Source of the DNA: Mycolicibacterium arenosum
Lineage (GTDB): Bacteria > Actinomycetota > Actinomycetes > Mycobacteriales > Mycobacteriaceae
NCBI RefSeq assembly: GCF_024320865.1
Contig: NZ_JANDBD010000001.1
Location: 434,001-498,000 of the forward strand
DNA length: 64,000 bases
Direction of reading: 5' to 3'
The translations under genes and the position numbers were made by a program. Shown piece by piece: positions 18,133 to 27,391 of the stretch (the stretch's first letter is position 1; every line of letters begins with the position of its first letter). The notes under the pieces are model-generated. The model was not told the origin of the DNA, did not search any database, and worked only from the letters and a program-made list of their open reading frames with translations.

Positions 18133-18846
18133 TCAGCCGATGACGCCGCCGACGAGGTGGCCGATGGCGTAGGTGATCGCCAGGGCGAGTCCACCGCCGA
18201 TGACGTTGCGGACGACGGCGGGAACCCACGGTGCGCCACCGAGTTTCGCCGACGTCCAGCCCGTTGTCGCCAGCGCCATCAGCACCACGACGACCGTCAC
18301 CGGAATGCGCCAGGCGGTGGGAGGCAGCAGGATCGCCACCAGGGGGAGCAGCGCGCCGACGGTGAAGGACAGTGCGGAGGAGAGTGCCGCCTGCCATGGG
18401 CTGGTGAGGTCGTCGGGGTCGATGCCCAGTTCCACCTCGGCGTGCGCCTTTACGGCGTCGTGTTCGCTGAGTTCTTCGGCGACCCGGCGCGCCGTCGCGG
18501 CCGACAAACCCCGGTCTTCGTACAACGCTGCGAGCTCGTTCAGTTCGGCCACCGGATCTTCGTGGAGCTCACGACGTTCCTTGTTCAACAGCGCCTGCTC
18601 GGTGTCGCGTTGCGTGCTGACGGACACGTACTCGCCGAGGGCCATCGAGACCGCGCCCGCGGCGAGTCCGGCGACCCCCGCGGTCAGGATGGGGCCCGGC
18701 GCCATCGTCGCCGCCGCGACCCCGACGACGATGCCCGCCGTCGAGACGATGCCGTCGTTAGCGCCGAGCACGCCCGCGCGCAGCCAGTTGAGCCGCGACG
18801 ACACCGAGCCCTGATGGGGCTCCGCGGGATGCGGCTTCGTCGTCAT
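18133..18846 (-). CDS. VIT1/CCC1-family Fe/Mn transporter
   Basis: A 237-residue transporter of the vacuolar iron transporter family. The N-terminus WLRAGVLGANDGIVSTAGIVVGVA (about 22-45) is the family signature. GLAAGAVSMALGEYVSVSTQRDTE then leads into an acidic cytoplasmic metal-binding loop (RRELHEDPVAELNELAALYEDRG). Three hydrophobic helices follow. Bacterial members remove excess Fe2+ or Mn2+ from the cytosol. An IdeR-like site lies about 40 nt upstream, consistent with iron-dependent control. Confidence 0.88.
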   Translation of the reverse strand: MTTKPHPAEPHQGSVSSRLNWLRAGVLGANDGIVSTAGIVVGVAAATMAPGPILTAGVAGLAAGAVSMALGEYVSVSTQRDTEQALLNKERRELHEDPVAELNELAALYEDRGLSAATARRVAEELSEHDAVKAHAEVELGIDPDDLTSPWQAALSSALSFTVGALLPLVAILLPPTAWRIPVTVVVVLMALATTGWTSAKLGGAPWVPAVVRNVIGGGLALAITYAIGHLVGGVIG

Positions 18847-18884
18847 ACGTGGTGAGGGTAGCGATGCCGAGGCCAGCCCGCTAG

Positions 18885-18903
18885 CAATCGTAGGCTAGCC
18901 AAA
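18885..18903. promoter_or_regulatory. candidate IdeR-like box
   Basis: The 19-mer with core TAGGCTAGCC matches about 13 of 19 positions of TWAGGTWAGSCTWACCTWA. It lies upstream of the VIT1/CCC1-type gene in the 91-nt gap after kgd. It is weaker than the irtA box. Confidence 0.45.
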
Positions 18904-18937
18904 GGCGTAGTGACGCAACGCCGCACACCGCTCGCCG

Positions 18938-21900
18938 CTAGCCGCTGAACGCCTCGTCGATGATCTCCTGCTGCTCGACGGCGTGCACCTTCGAACTGCC
19001 CGAGGACGGTGCCGACATGGCGCGGCGCGAGATGCGCTTGATGCCGGTCAGCTTGTCCGGCAACAGCTCCGGCATCGCCAGTCCCAGGGTCGGCCACGCA
19101 CCCTGGTTGGCCGGCTCCTCCTGCACCCAGAAGTACTCCTCGACTCCCTGGTACTGGTCCAGCGTGGCGCCGAGCCTGCGCTTCGGCAGTGGGTACAGCT
19201 GCTCGACGCGCACGATCGCGACGTCTTCGCGCTTGTCCTTCGCCTTGCGGGCGGCCAGTTCGTAGTAGATCTTGCCGCTGGTCAGCAGAATCCGCTTGAC
19301 CTTGGAGCGGTCGCCCTCACCGTCGGTGTACAGCGGCTCCTCCATGATCGAGCGGAACTTCTGCTCGGTGAAGTCGCGGATGTCGCTGACGACTGCTTTG
19401 TTGCGCAGCATCGACTTCGGCGTGAAGACGATGAGCGGCCGGTGGATGCGGTCCATGCCGTGGCGGCGCAGCAGATGGAAGTAGTTCGCGGGCGTCGACG
19501 GCATCGCCACCGTCATCGAGCCCTCGGCGCACACCTGCAGGAACCGTTCGATGCGACCGGAGGTGTGGTCGGGCCCCTGCCCCTCGTGGCCGTGCGGCAG
19601 CAAAAGCACGACGTCGGACAGCTGACCCCACTTGGCCTCACCCGAGCTGATGAACTCGTCGATGACCGTCTGTGCGCCGTTGACGAAGTCGCCGAACTGG
19701 GCCTCCCACAACACCATCGCGTCGGGGTTGCCCACCGAGTAGCCGTACTCGAAGCCGACGGCGGCGTACTCCGACAGTGCCGAGTCGTAGATCATCAGCT
19801 TGCCGCCAGTCGGATTGCCCTCGAGGTCGCTCGCCAGCAGTTGCAGCGGGGTGAACTCCGCACCGGTCTTGCGGTCGATGACCACCGCGTGGCGCTGAGT
19901 GAACGTGCCTCGGCGGGTGTCCTGACCGGAGAACCGGACGAGCTTGCCCTCGGAGACCAGCGTGCCGATGGCCAGCAGCTCGCCGAACGCCCAGTCGACC
20001 TTGCCCTCGTAGGCCATCTCGCGGCGCTTCTCGAGCACCGGCATGACGCGCGGGTGAACGGTGAAGTCCTCCGGGAAGGCCAGGTGCGCGTCGCCGATCC
20101 GGGCGAGCAGCGACTTGTCGACCGCGGTCGAAAGCCCCTGGGGCAGAACCTGATCGGACTCCACCGATTCGCTGGGCTCGATGTCGTGCTTCTCGAGGTC
20201 GCGGACCTCGTTGAAGACGCGCTCGAGTTGGCCCTGGTAGTCGCGCAGGGCGTCCTCGGCTTCCTTCATCGAGATGTCGCCTCGGCCGATCAGCGCTTCG
20301 GTGTAGGTCTTTCGGACGCCGCGCTTGGTGTCGATGACGTCGTACATGTAGGGCTGCGTCATCGACGGGTCGTCGCCCTCGTTGTGCCCGCGACGGCGGT
20401 AGCACAGCATGTCGATGATGACGTCCTTCTTGAACGCCTGCCGGAAGTCGACCGCCAACTTGCCCACCCACGCGGCGGCCTCGGGATCGTCGCCGTTGAC
20501 GTGGAAGATGGGAGCGCCAACCATTTTCGCGACGTCGGTGCAGTACTCGCTGGACCGCGAGTCGTGCGGCGACGTGGTGAAGCCGATCTGGTTGTTGACG
20601 ACGATGTGGATGGTGCCGCCGGTGCGGTAGCCGCGCAGCAGTGCCAGGTTCAGCGTCTCGGCGACCACGCCCTGACCGGCGAATGCGGCGTCGCCGTGCA
20701 GCATCATCGGCATCACGGTGAACGACGACTCGACGGCGCCGTCGGCGTTCGTGGTCACGTCCACGACATCCTGCTTGGCTCGCACGATGCCCTCGAGCAC
20801 CGGGTCGACCGCCTCCAGGTGCGACGGGTTGGCCACCAGCGACACCTCGATGTCGTTGTCGCCGAACATCTGGAGGTAGGTGCCGTTGGCGCCGAGGTGG
20901 TACTTGACGTCGCCGGAACCGTGCGCCTGCGACGGGTTCAGATTGCCCTCGAACTCGCTGAAGATCTGCGAGTACGGCTTGCCCACGATGTTGGCGAGCA
21001 CGTTGAGCCGGCCGCGGTGCGGCATGCCGATGACCACCTCGTCGAGACCGTGCTCGGCGGCCTGGTCGATCGCGGCGTCCATCATCGGGATGACCGTCTC
21101 GGCGCCCTCGAGCGAGAAGCGCTTCTGGCCAACGTATTTGGTCTGCAGGAACGTCTCGAACGCTTCAGCGGCGTTCAGCTTCGACAGGATGTACTTCTGC
21201 TCGGCGACCGTCGGCTTGTCGTGCTTGACCTCGACGCGTTCCTGAATCCACTTCTGCTGCTCGGGTTCCAGGATGTGGGTGTACTCGACGCCGACGTGGC
21301 GGCAGTACGCGTCGCGCAGCACCGACAGCACATCGCGCAGCTTCTTGTACTCCGCGCCCGCGAAACCGTCGACCTTGAACACGCGGTCCAGGTCCCACAG
21401 CGTCAGCCCGTGGGTGTTGACGTCGAGGTCGGGGTGGCTGCGGAAGCGGGTCTTGTCCAACCGCAGCGGGTCGATGTCGGCCATCAGATGCCCGCGATTG
21501 CGGTACGCCGCAATCAGTTCGATGATCCGGGCGTTCTTGTGCTCGATGGAATCCGGGTTGTCGGTGCGCCACCGCACCGGCTCGTACGGGATGCCGAGCT
21601 CGCGGAAGATCTCGTCGAAGAAGTCGTCGCTGAGCAGCAGCTGGTGGATGGTGCGCAGGAAGTCGCCCGACTCCGCACCCTGGATGATGCGGTGATCGTA
21701 GGTCGACGTGAGCGTCATCAGCTTGCCGACGCCGATCTCGTTGATGCGCTCCTCGCTGGCGCCCTGGAACTCGGCCGGGTACTCCATGGCGCCCGCACCG
21801 ACGATCGCGCCCTGGCCGCGCATCAGCCGCGGCACCGAGTGCACGGTGCCGATGGTGCCGGGGTTGGTCAGCGAGATCGTGACCCCGCCGAAGTCCTCCG

Positions 21901-22762
21901 CGGTCAGCTTGCCGTCGCGGGCGCGCCGGACGATGTCCTCGTAGGCGGCGATGAACTGGCCGAACTGCATGGTCTCGGTCTTCTTGATGGCCGCGACGAC
22001 GAGCTGACGGTTACCGTCCTTGCCCGCGAGGTCGATGGCCAGGCCGAGGTTCGTGTGAGCGGGTGTGACCGCGTTCGGCTTCCCGTCGACCTCGGCGAAG
22101 TGCCGGTTCATGTTCGGGAACTTCTTGACCGCCTGCACGATGGCGTAGCCGAGCAGGTGGGTGAAGCTGATCTTGCCGCCGCGGGTGCGCTTGAGGTGGT
22201 TGTTGATGACGACGCGGTTGTCGATCATCAGCTTCGCCGGGATCGCGCGCACGCTGGTGGCGGTCGGCACGTCCAGCGACGCGTTCATGTTCTTCACGAC
22301 CGCGGCTGCTGCTCCGCGCAGGACCTGGTTCTGGTCGTCCTCCGACGCGGCGGGAGCCGGGGCCGCCTTCGGCTTGGCCGGCTCCGGGTTGGCTGCCGTC
22401 GGTGAGATCGCCGGCTCGGTCGCGGGCTTGGCCGGGGGCTTCTCGACGGGCTTCTCGGCGGGGGGCTTGGCCGCTGCGGGTTTCTCGGCGGCGGGCTTGG
22501 CTGCGGGCTTATCGGCGGCCGGCGCGGCCTTCGCGCCGTTGGACGCTGCAGGCGGTGCGGGGGCGGGTGTGGGTGGCGCCTTCGGCGAGGTGCTGCCGTT
22601 CGAGCTCACCGGTGCGCTGGTCTCCGAGGTCGGTTCGGGGGAGTAATCGACGAGGAACTCGTGCCAGCTGGAATCCACGGAGGACGGGTCCTCGCGGAAC
22701 TTTCGGTACATCTCCTCGACCAGCCATTCGTTCTGACCGAATGGTGACGGTGAAGTGCTCAC
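18938..22762 (-). CDS. kgd: multifunctional 2-oxoglutarate decarboxylase/dehydrogenase E1-E2
   Basis: A 1,274-residue actinobacterial fusion. The N-terminus starts [21 protein letters not shown] ~100-residue Ala/Pro/Lys linker follows, then an E2-type succinyltransferase core (ends [13 protein letters not shown]), then the thiamine-diphosphate E1 ([31 protein letters not shown]). It feeds the TCA cycle or makes succinate semialdehyde. In relatives it is inhibited by the FHA protein GarA. GTG 22762 gives the conserved N-terminus; an ATG at 22801 would add 13 residues. The linker makes it slightly longer than the ~1,230 residues usual in mycobacteria. Confidence 0.96.
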   Translation of the reverse strand: MSTSPSPFGQNEWLVEEMYRKFREDPSSVDSSWHEFLVDYSPEPTSETSAPVSSNGSTSPKAPPTPAPAPPAASNGAKAAPAADKPAAKPAAEKPAAAKPPAEKPVEKPPAKPATEPAISPTAANPEPAKPKAAPAPAASEDDQNQVLRGAAAAVVKNMNASLDVPTATSVRAIPAKLMIDNRVVINNHLKRTRGGKISFTHLLGYAIVQAVKKFPNMNRHFAEVDGKPNAVTPAHTNLGLAIDLAGKDGNRQLVVAAIKKTETMQFGQFIAAYEDIVRRARDGKLTAEDFGGVTISLTNPGTIGTVHSVPRLMRGQGAIVGAGAMEYPAEFQGASEERINEIGVGKLMTLTSTYDHRIIQGAESGDFLRTIHQLLLSDDFFDEIFRELGIPYEPVRWRTDNPDSIEHKNARIIELIAAYRNRGHLMADIDPLRLDKTRFRSHPDLDVNTHGLTLWDLDRVFKVDGFAGAEYKKLRDVLSVLRDAYCRHVGVEYTHILEPEQQKWIQERVEVKHDKPTVAEQKYILSKLNAAEAFETFLQTKYVGQKRFSLEGAETVIPMMDAAIDQAAEHGLDEVVIGMPHRGRLNVLANIVGKPYSQIFSEFEGNLNPSQAHGSGDVKYHLGANGTYLQMFGDNDIEVSLVANPSHLEAVDPVLEGIVRAKQDVVDVTTNADGAVESSFTVMPMMLHGDAAFAGQGVVAETLNLALLRGYRTGGTIHIVVNNQIGFTTSPHDSRSSEYCTDVAKMVGAPIFHVNGDDPEAAAWVGKLAVDFRQAFKKDVIIDMLCYRRRGHNEGDDPSMTQPYMYDVIDTKRGVRKTYTEALIGRGDISMKEAEDALRDYQGQLERVFNEVRDLEKHDIEPSESVESDQVLPQGLSTAVDKSLLARIGDAHLAFPEDFTVHPRVMPVLEKRREMAYEGKVDWAFGELLAIGTLVSEGKLVRFSGQDTRRGTFTQRHAVVIDRKTGAEFTPLQLLASDLEGNPTGGKLMIYDSALSEYAAVGFEYGYSVGNPDAMVLWEAQFGDFVNGAQTVIDEFISSGEAKWGQLSDVVLLLPHGHEGQGPDHTSGRIERFLQVCAEGSMTVAMPSTPANYFHLLRRHGMDRIHRPLIVFTPKSMLRNKAVVSDIRDFTEQKFRSIMEEPLYTDGEGDRSKVKRILLTSGKIYYELAARKAKDKREDVAIVRVEQLYPLPKRRLGATLDQYQGVEEYFWVQEEPANQGAWPTLGLAMPELLPDKLTGIKRISRRAMSAPSSGSSKVHAVEQQEIIDEAFSG

Positions 22763-22855
22763 GGCAGCTATTCGCCTCGATTCTCTCGCCATCGCGAGCA
22801 AGCGACTTGCCCGCAGTTCGTCGTACGCGGTTGGCCCACCCTTGCGCCACCCGTA

Positions 22856-22866
22856 AGGCTATCCCC
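22856..22866 (-). promoter_or_regulatory. candidate -10 region of kgd
   Basis: On the minus strand the 11-mer GGGGATAGCCT contains TAGCCT, a TANNNT-type -10, about 95 nt before the kgd start. The identical 11-mer precedes the neighbouring membrane protein gene. Confidence 0.4.
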
Positions 22867-22921
22867 CGCAATCACCGCAGAGGACGACATGGGCCTATTG
22901 ATCGCCTTGTGAACGTTGTGG

Positions 22922-23671
22922 TCAGAGCTCCGGCTTAGGAGCGGGCAGCACGAGCAGCGTCGACGGCCAGCGCGGCGGGGGAGCGCCGAAGGCGAGTTGC
23001 GCGTTCGCGATGATCTTCTTGCCCATCATGCGGTTGCCCACGCCGCCGACCACGGCGCCGATACCGACGGGCAGAAGCTTGCCGAAGGCCATCGCGCCTC
23101 GCTTGAGCGCGTACTTCTTCACGAAGTACTTGACCAGCCGGTTGTTGAGTTGGGACACCGCGGGCAGCGGCAGCGTCGCGACACCGTCGGACATCCACGC
23201 GCCACTCGTGCGGCCGGTGCCGAGCAGATCGGCGACCGCGCCCTTGCTGTCCTCGCCGACCAGGACCGCCAGCACCAGGGCCTGCCTGCGTTCGCGTTGC
23301 TCGGCGGGGATACCGTGCGCCTCGGCGACCGAGAGCACGAACACGGCTGTCGCCTCGAGGAACACCACGGTCTCGCCGGCCACGGCCGACAGCGCCGCCA
23401 GCGTGCCGATGCCGGGGAAGGCCGCGGCGGAGCCGACCGCGGCGCCGCTGGCCATCACCGCCGCCAGGTAGTGCTTCTCCAGCTTCGTGACGATCTCGGC
23501 GGGCGTCGCGTTGGGTGCACCGTCTCGCAACCGCTGCACGTAGGCCCGTACCGCGGGCGCCTGCACGCGTGCGCCGCGCTCGATGATCTGGGAGAGCGCC
23601 TTGGCGGCCGCGCTGGGATCGTCGTCGACCTTGGCGGGCACCTGTTTTTCAGCCTTGGAACGGGCACTCAT
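22922..23671 (-). CDS. Rv1249c-like membrane-associated protein
   Basis: A 249-residue protein located like Rv1249c beside kgd. It has glycine/alanine-rich hydrophobic segments near 70-110 (AVMASGAAVGSAAAFPGIGTLAALSAVAGETVVFLEA) and near 200-215 (LPVGIGAVVGGVGNRMMGKKI). This pattern is seen in EcsC-like and small membrane-binding proteins. I recognise no catalytic motif and the function is unknown. It is divergent from the Bcr/CflA pump, with a CRP-like palindrome between them. Confidence 0.75.
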   Translation of the reverse strand: MSARSKAEKQVPAKVDDDPSAAAKALSQIIERGARVQAPAVRAYVQRLRDGAPNATPAEIVTKLEKHYLAAVMASGAAVGSAAAFPGIGTLAALSAVAGETVVFLEATAVFVLSVAEAHGIPAEQRERRQALVLAVLVGEDSKGAVADLLGTGRTSGAWMSDGVATLPLPAVSQLNNRLVKYFVKKYALKRGAMAFGKLLPVGIGAVVGGVGNRMMGKKIIANAQLAFGAPPPRWPSTLLVLPAPKPEL

Positions 23672-23701
23672 CGTGGCCTCCCTTGATCACAGCGAGCCTT
23701 C

Positions 23702-23712
23702 AGGCTATCCCC
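23702..23712 (-). promoter_or_regulatory. candidate -10 region of the Rv1249c-like gene
   Basis: GGGGATAGCCT on the minus strand lies about 31 nt before the start codon. It repeats the element found ahead of kgd. Confidence 0.42.
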
Positions 23713-23748
23713 TCGCTAACGAACCACACCCGTGGGCGAGTGCCCGGA

Positions 23749-23764
23749 CGTGAGATCGGTCACG
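23749..23764. promoter_or_regulatory. CRP-like palindrome
   Basis: CGTGAGATCGGTCACG fits the CRP/Cmr pattern GTGA-N6-TCAC. It lies between the divergent Rv1249c-like and Bcr/CflA genes, about 60 nt before the latter. Confidence 0.5.
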
Positions 23765-23800
23765 TCGCAGGTCGCGGCCAGCGGGGAAGAAAAAACTCGT

Positions 23801-23812
23801 ATGCGTTGCTAA
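23801..23812 (+). CDS. possible three-codon leader ORF (Met-Arg-Cys)
   Basis: ATGCGTTGCTAA follows a purine-rich GGGGAAGA tract. Its stop overlaps the next in-frame pump start as TAATG, an arrangement that allows translational reinitiation. It may be chance because the downstream ATG 23821 could also serve as the start. Confidence 0.3.
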   Translation: MRC

Positions 23813-25101
23813 TGGTTTTCATGGCACCATCCAGCTCCGTGGACCTCGCACGCCCCGACACACCCGGCACCGACCGCCCCGCGCCGAGCCGCGTGCGGAT
23901 GATCGTCGTGCTCGGCCTGCTGGTCGCCCTCGGTCCACTCACGATCGACATGTACCTGCCCGCGCTGCCGAGCATCGCCGAGGATCTGTCCGTGTCGTCG
24001 TCGGTGGTCCAGCTGACGCTCACCGGAACGCTGGCCGGGCTCGCGATCGGCCAGCTGGTCATCGGTCCGCTGTCGGATTCGCTCGGTCGTCGCAAGCCGC
24101 TGATGGCGGGCATCGTCCTGCACATGCTGGCCTCACTGATGTGCCTCTTCGCGCCGAGCATCACCGTCCTCGGCGTCGCCAGGGGACTGCAGGGTGTCGG
24201 CGCGGCCGCCGCGATGGTCGTGGCCATCGCGATCGTCGGTGACCTGTTCGCGGACTCGGCCGCCGCCACCGTCATGTCGCGGTTGATGCTGGTGCTCGGC
24301 GCGGCACCGGTGATCGCGCCGTCGCTGGGTGCCGCCGTCCTCGTGCACGCGTCCTGGCACTGGGTCTTCGCCGTGCTGGTCGTGCTGGCAGGCGCACTGC
24401 TGCTGCTCGCAGCGCTCGCGTTGCCCGAAACTCTGCCGCAAGCGCATCGCAGGCCGTTGCGGGTGCGCGGCATCGTGTCCACCTACGGCGAGCTTCTCAG
24501 GGACAGGAAGTTCGTGATCCTGGTGCTGGTCGGCGCGCTCGGCATGTCCGGGCTGTTCGCCTACATCGCCGGCGCGGCGTTCGTGCTGCAGGGCCGCTAC
24601 GGGCTGGACCAGCAGACGTTCGCGCTGGTGTTCGGGGCGGGCGCGTTCGCGTTCATCGGCGCCACCCAGTTCAACGTGGTGCTGCTCAAGCGGCTGTCAC
24701 CCCGCACGATCGTGCTGTGGGCGCTCGTCGCCTCCGCGCTCGTCGGCGTCACGTTCCTCGGCATGGCGCTGTCGGGCGTCGACGGCCTTGCCGCGTTCCT
24801 GGTGCCGGTCTGGCTGATCCTGGCCGCCATGGGCCTGGTGATCCCCAACGCCCCCGCGCTGGCGCTGTCCCGCCATCCGGACGCGGCGGGAACGTCCGCG
24901 GCGCTCCTCGGCGCGGCGCAGTTCGGTCTGGGTGCGGCGGTCGCTCCGCTGGTCGGGGTGCTCGGCAACGACGAACTCGCGCTGGCCATGGTGATGGCCG
25001 TCGGTGCGGTGATCGCACTGTTCGCCCTGCTCACCGTCGGAGTATCGGATGGCGCCGGCGACGATTCCGAGCTCAGGGACGCGGTCGCCGAACCGGCGTG
25101 A
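23812..25101 (+). CDS. Bcr/CflA-type MFS drug exporter
   Basis: About 429 residues (ATG 23812; ATG 23821 gives 426). Twelve hydrophobic helices are seen, with the MFS motif DSLGRRKPLM after helix 2 and the Bcr/CflA signature PLTIDMYLPALPSIAEDL after helix 1. Members expel bicyclomycin, chloramphenicol, sulfonamides or cysteine. A far upstream start at 23683 would add a non-homologous basic stretch and is rejected. It is not part of the Rv1248c-Rv1262c order of M. tuberculosis, so it appears inserted here. Confidence 0.85.
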   Translation: MVFMAPSSSVDLARPDTPGTDRPAPSRVRMIVVLGLLVALGPLTIDMYLPALPSIAEDLSVSSSVVQLTLTGTLAGLAIGQLVIGPLSDSLGRRKPLMAGIVLHMLASLMCLFAPSITVLGVARGLQGVGAAAAMVVAIAIVGDLFADSAAATVMSRLMLVLGAAPVIAPSLGAAVLVHASWHWVFAVLVVLAGALLLLAALALPETLPQAHRRPLRVRGIVSTYGELLRDRKFVILVLVGALGMSGLFAYIAGAAFVLQGRYGLDQQTFALVFGAGAFAFIGATQFNVVLLKRLSPRTIVLWALVASALVGVTFLGMALSGVDGLAAFLVPVWLILAAMGLVIPNAPALALSRHPDAAGTSAALLGAAQFGLGAAVAPLVGVLGNDELALAMVMAVGAVIALFALLTVGVSDGAGDDSELRDAVAEPA

Positions 25102-25134
25102 GCCGCTCGGCCGACTTGTCGGGACAGAGTGGGG

Positions 25135-25173
25135 TACGTAGCGTCGGCTGAATACGTAAGTGCCGGATACGTA
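25135..25173. repeat. three TACGTA palindromes in the MFS pump promoter
   Basis: TACGTA occurs at 25135, 25153 and 25168, the last two within ATACGTAA. The cluster spans 39 nt, 20-60 nt before the start codon of the DHA2-type pump. It could be an operator array for an unidentified regulator. Confidence 0.5.
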
Positions 25174-25194
25174 AAGACGCACGGTTTCGAGTAG

Positions 25195-27390
25195 ATGCTT
25201 TCACCACAGGTACCGCCGCGGGCGATGGACGTCCGGAGTCCTCGCACGCTCTTCTCGACTCCTCTGCTGGAACGCTTCCACGATCCGCGGCGCACGGAGA
25301 ATCCGTGGCGGGCGCTCTGGTCCATGATGATCGGGTTCTTCATGATCCTGGTCGACTCGACGATCGTCGCGGTCGCCAATCCGGAGATCCTGCACCGGCT
25401 CGACACCGACTACGACGGCGTCATCTGGGTGACCAGCGCCTACCTGCTCGCGTACGCGGTGCCGCTCCTGCTGGCGGGCAGGCTCGGGGACCGTTTCGGG
25501 CCGAAGAACCTCTACCTGGTCGGGCTGGGCGTCTTCACCCTCGCGTCGTTGTGGTGCGGGCTCGCTGGGAGCATCGAGTGGCTGATCGCGGCGCGGGTGG
25601 TGCAGGGCATCGGCGCGGCGCTGATGACGCCGCAGACGCTTTCGACGATCACCCGGATCTTCCCGGCCGCCCGCCGCGGTGTCGCGCTCAGCGTGTGGGG
25701 TGCGACGGCCGGCGTCGCGACGCTCGTCGGCCCGCTGGCGGGTGGCTTCCTGATCGACGTGCTGAGCTGGCAGTGGATCTTCTTCGTCAACGTGCCGGTG
25801 GGCGTCATCGGCCTGGCGCTCGCGTACTGGTTCGTGCCCGCACTGCCCACCGCGCAGCGCGGCTTCGACGTCATCGGCGTCGCGCTCTCCGGCGTCGGCC
25901 TGTTCTTCATCGTGTTCGGTCTGCAGGAGGGGCACTCGCACGACTGGACGTGGTGGATCTGGCTCATGGTCTTCGGAGGCCTCGGCTTCATGGTCGGCTT
26001 CGTCTACTGGCAGTCGGTCAACCGCGACGAGCCGCTGATCCCGCTGAAGATCTTCAGCGACAACGACTTCAGCATGGCCAACATCGGCATCGCGGTCATC
26101 GGCTTCGTCGTGACGGCGATGGTGGTGCCGATGATGTTCTACGCGCAGGCCGTGCGCGGCTACTCGCCGACCGGCTCGGCACTGCTGATGTCGCCGATGG
26201 CCATCGCATCGGGTGTGCTCGCGCCGTTCGTCGGCAAGATCGTCGACCGCGTGCACCCGCGGCCGATCGTCGGGTTCGGGTTCTCGGCCATCGCCATCGC
26301 GATGACCTGGCTGTCGGTGGAGTTGACGCCGACGACGCCCGTGTGGCGGCTGGTGCTGCCACTGACGCTCATGGGCGTCGGGATGGCGTTCATCTGGTCG
26401 CCGCTGGCCGCCACCGCGACGCGCAACCTCGCACCACAACTCGCCGGCGCGGGCTCGGGTGTCTACAACACGACCCGGCAGGTGGGCGGCGTGCTGGGAA
26501 GTGCGGGCATCGCGGCGTTCATGACGGCGCGTATCGCCGCCGAACTACCCGGAGCCGATCTGCGCGGGCAGGACGCGGAGGGTGCTGGAGGGCCGGTGGT
26601 CGCGCTGCCCGAGTTCCTCAGGGAACCGTTCGCGGCCGCGCTGTCGCAGTCGCTGCTGCTGCCCGCGTTCATCGCGCTGTTCGGTGTGATCTCCGCGCTG
26701 TTCCTGGGCGGCTTCGGTGACGACGTGCTGCTGCGCCCGGCGCCAACGCCCGAGGAACAGCACGGTCCCGACGAGTTGGAGTCCTTCACCGCCGCGCTGC
26801 GCACCCACTCGGGAGTCGACACGTTCGTCGCCGGCGGCGGCCATCGGCGCGGCCGAGCCTACGAGCCCGACTACTTCCCGGACGACGACGATTACGTCGA
26901 GTTCACGGTCGACCGGCACGACGAGCCCGAGCTGGAGCGTTCCCCGGAGCCGGACGTTCCGGGTGACGCGTTCCCCGCGGACGAGAGCGCCACGGCACCG
27001 ATGGCCGTGCACGTCGAGCATCCGCTGCACGCGCCCGCCGACACGTGGCACAGCGGACCGGTCGAGTCGTGGCACAGCCTTCTCGAGGACGATCCGGAGC
27101 CTCAACTGGATCCGCCGCCGGTCGCCGAGACCAACGGTCGCGACCCGTGGCACATCGCGTTCGACGAGTTGATGGCCGCCTCACCCGCGTCGCAGCCCGA
27201 GCCCGTTGTGCCGCCACACTCAGAGCCGATCGGGTTCGCACACAACGGTTTCCACGTCAACGGGGCGCGACATCAGCAGGTGCAGGCACCGCCCGAACCG
27301 CAACGCGGCGGGGGTCGGCACTCGCGCGACGGCGACGGCGAGGGCGACGCGGGCACATACGGCAAGCACTCCATGCCGTTCCGGGACTGA
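25195..27390 (+). CDS. DHA2-family MFS pump with long acidic tail (Rv1250-like)
   Basis: A 731-residue protein. Residues ~35-510 form a 14-helix drug:H+ antiporter ([12 protein letters not shown] in helix 1; [18 protein letters not shown]; a [16 protein letters not shown] motif C). The last ~215 residues are a cytosolic, disordered, Asp/Glu/Pro/His-rich tail with three spaced Trp-His units (TWHS, SWHS, PWHI). Rv1250, in the matching position of M. tuberculosis, is much shorter from memory. The start may be at M11 (25225). Three TACGTA palindromes sit upstream. The substrate is unknown. Confidence 0.87.
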   Translation: MLSPQVPPRAMDVRSPRTLFSTPLLERFHDPRRTENPWRALWSMMIGFFMILVDSTIVAVANPEILHRLDTDYDGVIWVTSAYLLAYAVPLLLAGRLGDRFGPKNLYLVGLGVFTLASLWCGLAGSIEWLIAARVVQGIGAALMTPQTLSTITRIFPAARRGVALSVWGATAGVATLVGPLAGGFLIDVLSWQWIFFVNVPVGVIGLALAYWFVPALPTAQRGFDVIGVALSGVGLFFIVFGLQEGHSHDWTWWIWLMVFGGLGFMVGFVYWQSVNRDEPLIPLKIFSDNDFSMANIGIAVIGFVVTAMVVPMMFYAQAVRGYSPTGSALLMSPMAIASGVLAPFVGKIVDRVHPRPIVGFGFSAIAIAMTWLSVELTPTTPVWRLVLPLTLMGVGMAFIWSPLAATATRNLAPQLAGAGSGVYNTTRQVGGVLGSAGIAAFMTARIAAELPGADLRGQDAEGAGGPVVALPEFLREPFAAALSQSLLLPAFIALFGVISALFLGGFGDDVLLRPAPTPEEQHGPDELESFTAALRTHSGVDTFVAGGGHRRGRAYEPDYFPDDDDYVEFTVDRHDEPELERSPEPDVPGDAFPADESATAPMAVHVEHPLHAPADTWHSGPVESWHSLLEDDPEPQLDPPPVAETNGRDPWHIAFDELMAASPASQPEPVVPPHSEPIGFAHNGFHVNGARHQQVQAPPEPQRGGGRHSRDGDGEGDAGTYGKHSMPFRD

Positions 27391-27391
27391 C

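Noticed and set aside
18983..22405. Open frame of 1,140 codons antisense to kgd
   Set aside because: It mirrors the codon structure of the GC-rich kgd gene and has no recognisable domain or ribosome site.
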